A DNA stretch of 64,000 nt from contig NZ_CP016177.1 in the NCBI RefSeq assembly GCF_001677275.1, positions 1,178,001 to 1,242,000 on the forward strand. Direction: 5' to 3'. The notes beneath the pieces were generated by a model that saw nothing but the letters and a program-made list of their open reading frames with translations, had not been told where the DNA came from and searched no databases. Both the position numbers and the translations under genes were made by a program. Below, piece after piece: positions 1-6,977 of this stretch. Source of the DNA: Vibrio breoganii. GTDB lineage: Bacteria; Pseudomonadota; Gammaproteobacteria; Enterobacterales; Vibrionaceae. The stretch's first letter is position 1. Each line of letters opens with the position of its first letter.

Positions 1-260
1 CCTATTTCTTCTTCCCATTCTATCCATCTGATTTGGCTGCGATTCAGTTTGATAGGGCCGGAACTACCAAGATCGGAAAGTATGTGCTCAACCACTCCTT
101 TATGATCCCAGGCTTTATTGGTGTAGTGTCAGCAACCTTGATCGGTTATTCAATCTCTACAGGTATCTTGCCCATTTGGGGCTGGGCCATTGCGATCGTC
201 GCTATAATCACTACCATTAATCTACATATGAATAGGCAACCAGAAGTGGCTTCAATATAA
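1..260 (+). CDS. Dcu-family anaerobic C4-dicarboxylate antiporter, C-terminal fragment
   Basis: Open in frame 3 from the window edge and ending in TAA at 258-260, so only the last ~85 residues are present. The piece reads [20 protein letters not shown] and then NHSFMIPG, which is the conserved C-terminal segment I recall from DcuA/DcuB, followed by two hydrophobic stretches that would be the last membrane helices. The family exchanges fumarate, malate or aspartate for succinate across the inner membrane during anaerobic growth. The fragment cannot separate DcuA from DcuB. A strong hairpin follows at 322-345. Confidence 0.82.
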   Translation, partial: YFFFPFYPSDLAAIQFDRAGTTKIGKYVLNHSFMIPGFIGVVSATLIGYSISTGILPIWGWAIAIVAIITTINLHMNRQPEVASI

Positions 261-321
261 TTTTTGTTATTAAAAACTTGGTTGTCGGCGAGAGCGCTTA
301 GCTCTGTGTCAGTAAAAAAGA

Positions 322-345
322 AAGCCACTGCTGAAGCAGTGGCTT
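322..345. terminator. Bidirectional terminator hairpin
   Basis: AAGCCACTGC and GCAGTGGCTT form a ten-base stem with a TGAA tetraloop. It sits between the dcu-like gene (plus) and the 3' end of norR (minus). An A-rich 5' flank gives a U-tract for minus-strand transcripts; the plus side has no clean T-run. Confidence 0.75.
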
Positions 346-463
346 CTGAGTCTATTTCCTTAGCTGTTCATACCACAACAATCATTCCTGCAAGCGACAG
401 GACTAGTAAACGATCATGACCTAGATTGTGTTTGTAGAAGCCAACAAGGTTAATAGAAGCGCA

Positions 464-2014
464 TTATTTCAGCCCCAAGCGCTTCATCAAGCGGTGTAAA
501 TTACCAGGGTTAAGTCCCAACTGTTTTGCTGTGGCGCTGAGTTTTTTGTCATTGTTTAAGAAAGCCGATTGTATAAGCTGCATTTGAAACTGCTCCGTCG
601 CCTCTTTTAAGTCCAAGTCTTGCCACTGTTCGATAGATTGCTGCGTGCTGGGTGATTCTAGAGAAGGGGCTTTGTTCGTATTTGGCATATCGCTATGCGC
701 AAACTGAAAATGGCTTGGTTTTAATACAAGGTGCGGGGCGTTGCTTTGTGCTTTGGCAATAACACTTGCTCGATTTATGGCATGCTCAAGCTCACGTACA
801 TTGCCTTCCCATGGGTTGTTTTGCAGTAAGGTGAGCACTTCTGCATCCAGTGTGATGCTAGATACATTTAGCTTATGCTGGCACTGCTGGGCAAAAAATC
901 CTGCTAATAAAATGACGTCTTTATCTCGTTCTCGAAGTGGTGGAACAAATAAAGGAAATACGCTTAGCCTATGGTAGAGATCGGAACGAAAATGCCCCTT
1001 TTTAACCTCTTCGTGCATCACTCTGTTTGTGGCAGCAATAATGCGAACATCCACCTTGATGTTACTGTCATCGCCCACTCGCTGTATGTCGCCATATTGC
1101 AGCGCCCGCAACAGCTTTGCCTGTAGGGCCAGTGAAAGTTCGCCCACCTCATCAAGAAACAGTGTGCCGTGGTTGGCCAATTCAAACTTACCTTTACGGT
1201 CGCTAATAGCGCCGGTGAAAGCGCCCTTGATATGCCCAAAAAGCTCACTCTCTGCGACTGACTCGGGCAGGGCAGCGCAGTTAAGGTACACAAAGGCTTT
1301 ATCTTTTCGGTCAGACTGAGAGTAGATTGCGTGTGCGACGAGCTCTTTACCCACTCCGGTCTCCCCCATGATCAATACGGATAGCTCGGTATGGGCGACA
1401 GCTGAAATATGAGACTTAAGCTCTGTGATACCTTGAGATTGGCCGATAAAATCCAATTGATTGTAATTAGTGCGCTTATTGTTTGAAGTGCTGGATACGC
1501 CAACATTCTTCTCAAGCTTTGCCACCAACAAGGCAGTATGCAAGCTATTGGCCGCTAGGGCACTGATCAGCCGAAAATCGTCATCGGCAAAACCATCAAA
1601 TAGAGTTGGATCAAAGGCATCAATAGTCACGGCACCAATGAGGCGATCTTCTTGAAATAAAGGAAGGCCAATGCAAGAGTGAACCTCTAGTTTTTGTTCA
1701 TGGTTGGGGATGAGCGCATCATAGGGGTCGGGCAGATCGCTGTCAGAAGGAAAACGCACAATATCTCCCGCTCTGGCGATGGCCTCAAGACGAGGGTGTT
1801 GTTCTATGTTAAAGCGTCGTCCTAGCACATCTTCACTAAGGCCATTGATGGCAAGAGGAATGAAGTTTTGATGCTGAAATAGCAGGAGTGCCGCCGCGTC
1901 GCAGTGAAGCATGTTTCGAATAGTGGTCAGCAGCCGTTGAAAGCGGTCTTGCTCGGATATCCCAGAGGTAATGTCCCGAGCTACCTGTATCCACTCGCCC
2001 TTATACTTCTTCAT
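464..2014 (-). CDS. norR: NorR, nitric oxide-responsive sigma-54 activator
   Basis: Sigma-54-dependent regulator of 516 residues, close to the ~504 of E. coli NorR. The order is an N-terminal GAF domain (about residues 15-170), which in NorR carries the mononuclear iron that senses NO, then a AAA+ domain with Walker A GETGVGKE near 217, the sigma-54 contact loop GAFTGA near 263 and Walker B TLFLDEVGEL near 282, and a C-terminal Fis-type helix-turn-helix (about 495-514). It diverges from fpr; the intergenic region holds three TTGTC repeats matching the NorR GT-N7-AC pattern and a -24/-12 promoter, so the target is most likely the fpr side. In E. coli the target is norVW; here norV is absent. 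Confidence 0.92.
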   Translation of the reverse strand: MKKYKGEWIQVARDITSGISEQDRFQRLLTTIRNMLHCDAAALLLFQHQNFIPLAINGLSEDVLGRRFNIEQHPRLEAIARAGDIVRFPSDSDLPDPYDALIPNHEQKLEVHSCIGLPLFQEDRLIGAVTIDAFDPTLFDGFADDDFRLISALAANSLHTALLVAKLEKNVGVSSTSNNKRTNYNQLDFIGQSQGITELKSHISAVAHTELSVLIMGETGVGKELVAHAIYSQSDRKDKAFVYLNCAALPESVAESELFGHIKGAFTGAISDRKGKFELANHGTLFLDEVGELSLALQAKLLRALQYGDIQRVGDDSNIKVDVRIIAATNRVMHEEVKKGHFRSDLYHRLSVFPLFVPPLRERDKDVILLAGFFAQQCQHKLNVSSITLDAEVLTLLQNNPWEGNVRELEHAINRASVIAKAQSNAPHLVLKPSHFQFAHSDMPNTNKAPSLESPSTQQSIEQWQDLDLKEATEQFQMQLIQSAFLNNDKKLSATAKQLGLNPGNLHRLMKRLGLK

Positions 2015-2040
2015 AAACTACTCACAATCCAATCATACTT

Positions 2041-2100
2041 TTGTCAGTGTAACAAAGCTTTGTCATAAAGACATGAAATATGACATTGTCGTAATGATAA
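2041..2100 (+). promoter_or_regulatory. Three tandem NorR-like enhancer sites
   Basis: TTGTC repeats start at 2041, 2060 and 2086. The first two fit the NorR core GT-N7-AC exactly (GTCAGTGTAAC at 2043-2053, GTCATAAAGAC at 2062-2072); the third, GTCGTAATGAT at 2088-2098, differs by one base. They lie 55-110 bases upstream of the -24/-12 promoter, where sigma-54 enhancers usually sit. E. coli NorR also uses three such sites. Confidence 0.68.
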
Positions 2101-2153
2101 TATTAAGGGGTTACTCTGCTATAACGAACTGAATTATAATAAAATACTGCTAT

Positions 2154-2169
2154 TGGCATACCCATTGCA
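2154..2169 (+). promoter_or_regulatory. Sigma-54 (-24/-12) promoter for fpr
   Basis: TGGCATACCCATTGCA matches the sigma-54 consensus TGGCAYR-N4-TTGCW with correct spacing between the invariant GG and GC. Transcription would start near 2180, leaving a leader of about 40 bases before the fpr start. Location downstream of the NorR-like sites makes a chance match unlikely. Confidence 0.78.
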
Positions 2170-2218
2170 TTTAATTGAACTAGATTAAATGTAATGGAAA
2201 ATAAAGAGGTTGAGCGAT

Positions 2219-2989
2219 ATGACTCCACACGTTGGGTTTGTTTGTGGTTTGGTGAGTTCTAGGGTTGATTGGACAGACATTTTATTCTCTATAAGAGTAA
2301 AGGTGTCGGGTATTTCGTTTATCGCAGGTCAGTTTACTAAGTTGGGTTTGTACAACTCTGAGGGTAACTTTCTGCGCAAGGCCTATTCAATAGTGAACTC
2401 CCCAGAGGATTACAACGCAACGGGTGAGTTGGAGTTTTTGATCATTTCCGATCCAGATGGCGCTTTGTCTCCCAACTTACATACCTTGCATCCAAAAGAC
2501 GAAGTTATGGTGGGCGAGCAGTGCGCTGGATTTATGACCTTAGATGAAATCCCAGACCACGCAACCGAACTGTGGATGATGGGAACGGGAACCGGTATCG
2601 GCCCTTACCTATCCATTCTGCAATCAGAGGCCTTCCCTGAGCACTATACCGATATTATTTTGGTGCATGCGGTGCGCTTTAAACAAGATCTCGTGTATAG
2701 CGATTTGATTCAGGCGTTTCAGGAAAAGTTTGGTAACAGGTTTCAATATGTTCCTATTGTGTCTAGAGAAGAGGTGCCGGGGAGTCTCTCTGGCCGAGTG
2801 CCGAAACTGATAGAAAAAAGGGTGCTCGAGTCTCACACTGGTGTGCGTCTAGATATGGAAAAAACATTTGTTTATCTATGTGGCAATCCAGCCATGGTGC
2901 GCGAAAGCGGGCTGACTTTGACGCAAAGGGGCTATCATAAGCACCTAAGACGAAAGCCCGGGCATTATAGCTCGGAGAACTACTGGTAA
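2219..2989 (+). CDS. fpr: Fpr, ferredoxin (flavodoxin)-NADP+ reductase
   Basis: FAD-dependent reductase of 256 residues that moves electrons between NADPH and ferredoxin or flavodoxin. FAD binding is seen in RKAYSIVNSP (near residue 53), NADP binding in MGTGTGIGPYL (near 121), and the end KHLRRKPGHYSSENYW closely matches the C-terminus of E. coli Fpr. I prefer ATG at 2219 because AAAGAGG (2203-2209) lies nine bases upstream; the longer in-frame TTG at 2210 abuts that motif. The NorR-like sites and sigma-54 promoter upstream suggest induction by nitric oxide, which is not how E. coli fpr is controlled (SoxRS). A plausible role, inferred only, is feeding electrons to NO-detoxifying or repair proteins. 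Confidence 0.9.
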   Translation: MTPHVGFVCGLVSSRVDWTDILFSIRVKVSGISFIAGQFTKLGLYNSEGNFLRKAYSIVNSPEDYNATGELEFLIISDPDGALSPNLHTLHPKDEVMVGEQCAGFMTLDEIPDHATELWMMGTGTGIGPYLSILQSEAFPEHYTDIILVHAVRFKQDLVYSDLIQAFQEKFGNRFQYVPIVSREEVPGSLSGRVPKLIEKRVLESHTGVRLDMEKTFVYLCGNPAMVRESGLTLTQRGYHKHLRRKPGHYSSENYW

Positions 2990-3021
2990 GAGTTATTACC
3001 TAAACATCTTTTGCCATGAAC

Positions 3022-3058
3022 GCAGTATTCTGAGATGACTCAGCGTGCTGCTTTTTTT
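3022..3058 (+). terminator. Terminator after fpr
   Basis: Imperfect stem (GCAG/CTGC outside, CTGAG/CTCAG inside) followed by seven T at 3052-3058. It separates fpr from the norW remnant, so the remnant probably receives little transcription. Confidence 0.6.
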
Positions 3059-3063
3059 CATGG

Positions 3064-3723
3064 CGTCCATTAGCCAACAAGCAAGTGACACTTGTTGAGG
3101 CCGGAGAGCGCCTTATGGCAAATCAGTTGCCTGAGTTAGTCGCACTGAAACTAGAGCAATCGATGCGAAAGCTGGACATTGATGCCCGTTGTGGTGAAAC
3201 GGTAACAAAGGTCAGTCAATCTACAAACGGTTATCATGCGGTGCTTGGCAATGGTGAGCAATTGAGTGTGGATGAGGTGTTGGTTTGCGCGGGGCTAGCA
3301 CCTAACATTGCCTTAGCAAAGCAGACTGGCCTTGCTACCAATCGCGGCATATGTGTTGATGAATTGATGCAGACGTCAGAGAAAAACATCTATGCCTTAG
3401 GTGATTGTGCCGAGTTTGGTGGCCAAGTGAGAGCTTATCTTCAACCCGCTGTCGTGAGCGCTTCGGCCTTGGCTAAGACCTTATTGGGGGAGCCTACATC
3501 TGTTGTGCTACCCAACATGATGATAAAGGTCAAAACACCCAAGTATCCAATTCAGATCGCAGGCATTAGTTCAGATAATCACGTTAGCCGTTGGAATCTA
3601 GACATTCAAGCCGATGGTATAGTCGCTAAGGCCTACAACGATCAAGAGGCGATGATTGGTTTCGTTGCAACACAGGATAAAACTAAACAAGCCTTTCCTC
3701 TACTAAGGGAGTTGTCCGCCTAA
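3064..3723 (+). pseudogene. norW: norW remnant: flavorubredoxin reductase lacking its N-terminal third
   Basis: The frame from about 3064 matches E. coli NorW from around residue 160 to its end: VTLVEAGERL, an NAD-domain end, IYALGDCAE (the FAD-binding motif) and the C-terminal domain with KVKTPKYPIQIAG. Roughly 160 N-terminal residues, including the first FAD-binding GxGxxG and the start of the NAD site, are missing, and no Shine-Dalgarno precedes a start; the longest ORF would begin at GTG 3085. NorW passes electrons from NADH to flavorubredoxin NorV. norV is also absent. The rest of the frame is open with no internal stop, so the deletion is either recent or the fragment is under some constraint. 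A terminator lies just upstream. Confidence 0.8.
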
Positions 3724-3737
3724 GGTTTAGGAAGTCA

Positions 3738-3761
3738 AAGCGCCTGCATGTAGGCGTTTTT
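3738..3761 (+). terminator. Terminator after norW remnant
   Basis: CGCCT (3741-3745) pairs with AGGCG (3752-3756) across a six-base loop, followed by TTTTT at 3757-3761. This is a short but typical intrinsic terminator. Confidence 0.7.
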
Positions 3762-3826
3762 GTTACTAGTAATCGCGTAAAGCGACTGCCTTGTATTAAT
3801 ACCCAACAAATTGCTACAAAAATAAC

Positions 3827-3850
3827 CTCAAAAGATCAACAGACCCTAGT
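3827..3850. repeat. Dispersed 24-base motif, copy 1
   Basis: Contains GATCAACAGACCCTAGT. A second copy at 18979-19002 matches in 23 of 24 positions. On the reverse strand it reads CTAG then GGTCTGTTGATC, which would fit a single insertion-sequence end beside a CTAG target, but no partner end or transposase is visible. Confidence 0.55.
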
Positions 3851-3986
3851 AATGGGTGTTTGTCGTAAGTGCAGTATTGGGGGGAAGGGAGTGTTATTAG
3901 GCAGTTCGGTGGTGTTGGCACTGTCAGAGCCTAAGTTGAAAGCACATTACCAACGCTTTACTACCAATCAGCTTGATAGAAACAAT

Positions 3987-4013
3987 GAAGCCAGCTCATT
4001 AATAGCTGGCTTC
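3987..4013 (-). terminator. Terminator after RRM protein gene
   Basis: A perfect ten-base stem, GAAGCCAGCT with AGCTGGCTTC, and a seven-base loop, lying just beyond the 3' end of the minus-strand gene at 4035. The T-tract on the minus side is weak (TTCATTGTTT). Confidence 0.65.
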
Positions 4014-4034
4014 TTAGCAACTGCGAGGTGACTG

Positions 4035-4274
4035 CTAGTTCTTAGCGAGTTTTACTCGTATCTTACTTTGTTTCACTTCAGCGTGATCTAATGCTGATAG
4101 GGCAGCTTTCGCTTCACTTGTGTTTGGCATTTCAACAAAAGCAAAGCCCTTAGAAAGGCCTGTCTCTTGGTCTAGCACTAGGTTACATACCGTAACGTCA
4201 CCGTGCTCAGAGAAAAGAACACGAATCTCATGTTCAGTCATTTTGCGTGAAAGGTTGCGAACTAAAAGTTTCAT
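4035..4274 (-). CDS. Small RRM-type RNA-binding protein
   Basis: A 79-residue single RNA recognition motif. RNP2 is seen as KLLVRNLS at the N-terminus and RNP1 as KGFAFVEM near residues 43-50, in the spacing typical of bacterial glycine-poor RRM proteins. Such proteins bind single-stranded RNA and are often cold-inducible; the specific role here is unknown. It is a single-gene unit with its own hairpin terminator. The first ATG is used; TATCAAGGTCAAAG lies just upstream. Confidence 0.85.
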   Translation of the reverse strand: MKLLVRNLSRKMTEHEIRVLFSEHGDVTVCNLVLDQETGLSKGFAFVEMPNTSEAKAALSALDHAEVKQSKIRVKLAKN

Positions 4275-4336
4275 CTTTGACCTTGATAGATAAATTCGAG
4301 GTTAATTGTCTCAGTTTAGGCGTCCAATACCAAGCA

Positions 4337-4834
4337 TTAAAATCCACCGGCCCATGTGTCGTAGTCATCAATGGTTTGTTTCTCCTCTTTTGTTAGAGGA
4401 GCAGGGTAGTAGGGAAGCGCCAGTAAGGTTTCAGAGGGGAGTAATTCCCAGTCGGGCGTGATTCTATAGCGGTGCAATTCTTCATCGGTACGCACATACA
4501 TATAGTAGCCATCAGGGTGCGTATTGGCATAACTGGCGATGGTGACAACTTCACCTGAAGGGAGTTTCACCTTGCGACCAAGGGGATAGAGCTGATGCAA
4601 AGCAAAGCTAACGGTGGCATCTTGCAAGATACCTTGCTTAAACCTCTCTAAACCTATAGCGGTTGAGGTAGAACGATGAGTCCAACCGGTAAGGTACAAG
4701 CCCGTCAGTGTGTCTTTAAAAGGTTTGCCCTTACGAATGCCTTCATTTGAGATGAACTGTACGGTCAGTGCATCGCCTTGTTGGTCTAGAATTTCTAGAA
4801 ATTGTTCGCCAGTCTTATCTGCTAGGAGTCTCAT
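4337..4834 (-). CDS. Hypothetical protein
   Basis: I do not recognise this 165-residue soluble protein. It has no signal peptide or membrane helix, and is rich in aromatic residues in the second half (YANTHPDGYYMYVRTDEELHRYR) with an acidic tail ending in DTWAGGF. The frame can also start five codons earlier at a GTG (4849), but the ATG at 4834 fits average spacing to AAATAAAGA better. Codon use resembles its neighbours. It is flanked by an upstream-facing small gene on the plus strand and by the RRM gene on the same strand 62 bases away. Confidence 0.7.
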   Translation of the reverse strand: MRLLADKTGEQFLEILDQQGDALTVQFISNEGIRKGKPFKDTLTGLYLTGWTHRSTSTAIGLERFKQGILQDATVSFALHQLYPLGRKVKLPSGEVVTIASYANTHPDGYYMYVRTDEELHRYRITPDWELLPSETLLALPYYPAPLTKEEKQTIDDYDTWAGGF

Positions 4835-4983
4835 GTTCTTTATTTGCACAAATAGAGTAAGTAGAATGGTCAGTGCTGTGATTTGGCCATAAAAACCAAA
4901 TAATGCGTGAATTTGTTTGCATCATCTTTGATTTAGAGTCACATTGAGCACAATTTTTGTCAATTCATAAGTAGAAGTAAGCT

Positions 4984-5202
4984 ATGACCCAACAACAACC
5001 GAATAACCCTTTACACGGTCTCTCTTTAGAGAAGATCTTAACGCGTCTGGTAGAGCATTATGGTTGGAGCGGTCTGTATGCTGAAGTTAGGGTGAACTGT
5101 TTTAGCAATGACCCTTCTATTAAATCATCATTGAAGTTCTTAAGAAAAACCCAGTGGGCAAGAGATAAAGTCGAAGCGCTTTATATCAGCACCTTCAGTT
5201 AA
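4984..5202 (+). CDS. VF530-family (DUF2132) DNA-binding protein
   Basis: A 72-residue protein with the family signature: [21 protein letters not shown], then [21 protein letters not shown] and PWAR-like [11 protein letters not shown]. The family name comes from a Vibrio fischeri structure; members are small helical proteins reported to bind DNA. It stands at the head of three short plus-strand genes (4984-5938) that may form a loose unit. Confidence 0.88.
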   Translation: MTQQQPNNPLHGLSLEKILTRLVEHYGWSGLYAEVRVNCFSNDPSIKSSLKFLRKTQWARDKVEALYISTFS

Positions 5203-5271
5203 GCTAAGTAAGTTAGCACAAATTGATGATTGTTCTCGTACAAAGCAAAGTGTCTAGAACGAGATAAAACA

Positions 5272-5487
5272 ATGAATCAAATTAACCCTAAAAAGTTGCT
5301 ACGAAGTAAATGGACGGCGGTAAACTGTCAAAATAAAGAGAAGCACTTTATTGTGACAGAAGTAGAACTCGATGAAGAGGGGATGGTCGAGGTCTGCATT
5401 ATAGAACCTATAGTCACTAAACGAGCCCGCTCTATTGATTGGATGGTATTGAAAGATCCAAAAGAGTGGTTACATGGATGGAAGTAG
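5272..5487 (+). CDS. Tryptophan-rich small protein (TIGR02450 type)
   Basis: A 71-residue protein with the pattern INPKKLLRSKWTAVNCQNKEKHF and a C-terminal WMVLKDPKEWLHGWK, which I recall from the TIGR02450 family of small tryptophan-rich proteins common in marine gammaproteobacteria. No function is established for the family. ATG 5272 is chosen over the upstream TTG (5230) because the conserved block starts there. Confidence 0.75.
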   Translation: MNQINPKKLLRSKWTAVNCQNKEKHFIVTEVELDEEGMVEVCIIEPIVTKRARSIDWMVLKDPKEWLHGWK

Positions 5488-5533
5488 TGAGTGAGCACTA
5501 ATTGCTATTTTGGTTACGCTGTAACTTAACGAG

Positions 5534-5938
5534 ATGAACATAGACCAAAACATCACCGTTGCATTACCTTCTTTAATTCATAGGGTCGGCGGAGAAACCG
5601 TACAATCGGTAAAGCAGCTCGCGCTTAAACATGAGTGTGAGCTAAAGAGGGTACGCCGCAGTCGGCATTGGCAAGTGTCCGGTGATGCCATAAATATTCA
5701 AGCGCTCTGCTCGGAGCTTTCGCAGCAGCCGGATAGTGTGCTTTTTATTATCAAAAAACTGAATCTCGCTCTACAGCTTCATCAAGATAAACTGGAATCC
5801 CCCACAGACCGCTTGAAGCGTTTATTGACCGAAAATCCAAACATGACCTTGTCCGAGTTGATGGAAATGACGCACTGCTCTGTTGCTGAGGCGAGAAGAG
5901 CAAGATTCGAAGTGGATGAGTTCGAATCTTTGGGTTAA
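5534..5938 (+). CDS. Ribosome recycling factor-family-like small protein
   Basis: A 134-residue basic protein beginning MNIDQNITVALPSLIHRVGGE and containing LKRVRRSRHWQVSG, followed by a helical C-terminal part with a TLSELMEMTHCSVAEARRAR helix-turn-helix-like segment. Vibrio genomes carry proteins of this type under the label 'ribosome recycling factor family protein'; the true function is unknown to me. Its stop overlaps the stop of the convergent acetyltransferase gene by four bases. Confidence 0.62.
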   Translation: MNIDQNITVALPSLIHRVGGETVQSVKQLALKHECELKRVRRSRHWQVSGDAINIQALCSELSQQPDSVLFIIKKLNLALQLHQDKLESPTDRLKRLLTENPNMTLSELMEMTHCSVAEARRARFEVDEFESLG

Positions 5939-6345
5939 CTTTCTAGCTCTACAGACATCTTAAGGTAAGGCTCACCGCTTTTGAAAAAACGCTCACCGTG
6001 TGTTTGCATGTTGAAACGAGCATAAAACTCTTGTGCTGACTCTCTGGCATCACACCAAAAATAGGTCACTCCCTGTTTCTTTAGATATTCAATGATGTGC
6101 TCGATCATCTGAGTACCCATGCCTCTTCCTTGATGCTCGTGCAGGGTCGCAAACTTTCTTAGTCTCGCCTCAGCGCCCGTTATGAAAACGGAAGCCACAC
6201 AAAGCAAACTATCATCTTCAAAAACGCCAAAATGGAGTCCGGAATCATCTTCTTTGACTTGGCAAAATTCGATGGGCTTTGAGGGCCAAAGCACGCGGTG
6301 ACGTACGGGTAGGGTTGCTTCTGAGGTAATCAAACGGATCTGCAT
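5935..6345 (-). CDS. GNAT-family N-acetyltransferase
   Basis: A 136-residue protein with one GNAT domain. Motif A is LRKFATLHEHQGRGMGTQMI, with the acetyl-CoA pyrophosphate loop QGRGMG near residues 72-77, and FWCDARESAQEFYARFNM matching motif B. It would transfer an acetyl group from acetyl-CoA to an amine; the substrate is not predictable. It resembles ElaA-type enzymes. It is convergent with and overlaps the preceding gene by four bases. Confidence 0.85.
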   Translation of the reverse strand: MQIRLITSEATLPVRHRVLWPSKPIEFCQVKEDDSGLHFGVFEDDSLLCVASVFITGAEARLRKFATLHEHQGRGMGTQMIEHIIEYLKKQGVTYFWCDARESAQEFYARFNMQTHGERFFKSGEPYLKMSVELES

Positions 6346-6415
6346 CGTTTTATATTGGTGAGTTGACCTAGTGTGAATCTATCAAAGGTCTATTCTGAAA
6401 TCGATACGTATGATG

Positions 6416-6450
6416 ACAAAAATCCCAACAACTACATAGTTATTGGGATT
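6416..6450 (-). terminator. Terminator after ABM-domain gene
   Basis: AATCCCAA (6421-6428) pairs with TTGGGATT (6443-6450), with an inner AACTA/TAGTT helix. On the minus strand it is followed by TTTTTG. It lies directly beyond the 3' end of the monooxygenase gene. Confidence 0.75.
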
Positions 6451-6479
6451 TAAAAATGGGTAGGTATTGAACCTTAGAG

Positions 6480-6770
6480 CTAAGCGATCTGCGTCATCTC
6501 ATTTAGAATAAATTGGTCCACTGCGCCGTCGGTTGCTGCCATATAGTCAGCTAGGTGCTGGTTACTCATGTGAGTTTGCCATAGTTCGCGAGAGACCCAG
6601 TTTTCATAGAACATGAAGTGAGCAGGGTTTTCGTTATCTTGATGCAGGTCGTAGTTGATACAACCCTCTTCTGCACGAGTCACATCGATAAGTTTAAGCA
6701 ACTCAGCTTTTACCAATTCAATTTTGTCTTCTTTAGCAATGATGTTTGCAACGATAGTTAGCTTAGTCAT
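6480..6770 (-). CDS. Antibiotic biosynthesis monooxygenase (ABM) domain protein, YgiN-like
   Basis: A 96-residue single ABM domain: TIVANIIAKEDKIELVKAELLKL, then RAEEGCINYDLHQDNENPAHFMFYENW and a helical end. ABM proteins form dimeric ferredoxin-like barrels; members such as YgiN act as quinol monooxygenases or handle small aromatic compounds. ATG 6770 is preferred over 6824 because AAGGGGA lies about nine bases upstream. A 23-base palindrome upstream (6858-6880) may be its operator. Confidence 0.83.
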   Translation of the reverse strand: MTKLTIVANIIAKEDKIELVKAELLKLIDVTRAEEGCINYDLHQDNENPAHFMFYENWVSRELWQTHMSNQHLADYMAATDGAVDQFILNEMTQIA

Positions 6771-6857
6771 ATGATGTTCCCCTTGGAATGTGTTTGTGTT
6801 GACGGGGAGAATAATAGTGTGCAATCACCATTAAGTGAACGGCTATATATTTGAATT

Positions 6858-6880
6858 ATTATCAAATTTAAATTGATAAT
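6858..6880. promoter_or_regulatory. AT-rich palindrome upstream of ABM gene
   Basis: ATTATCAA and TTGATAAT are perfect inverted arms around seven bases (ATTTAAA). It lies about 90-110 bases before the ABM gene start. The form resembles operators of LysR-, MarR- or related regulators; no regulator gene is adjacent, so the protein is unknown. Confidence 0.45.
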
Positions 6881-6913
6881 ATTGGTGAGAATTGGTCTAC
6901 CGTGTTTACCGAG

Positions 6914-6941
6914 CAAAAAAATGGCTCCACTAAGGAGCCAT
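6914..6941 (-). terminator. Terminator after roxA
   Basis: ATGGCTCC (6921-6928) pairs with GGAGCCAT (6934-6941) over a five-base loop; the minus strand continues with seven T. A textbook intrinsic terminator. Confidence 0.85.
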
Positions 6942-6977
6942 AAAGTCACTGTTAACAGATTCTGTTAATCGCTGTGG

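Larger units (their letters stand above)
3762..4034. other. Intergenic region with repeat motif, no gene seen
   Basis: About 270 bases with no credible reading frame. It holds the dispersed motif described separately at 3827-3850 and the hairpin at 3987-4013. The remainder shows nothing I can name. Confidence 0.5.

Noticed and set aside
3085-3723. Treating the norW fragment as an intact 212-residue gene
   Set aside because: It lacks the N-terminal FAD domain, has no Shine-Dalgarno and follows a terminator; a truncated remnant fits better.
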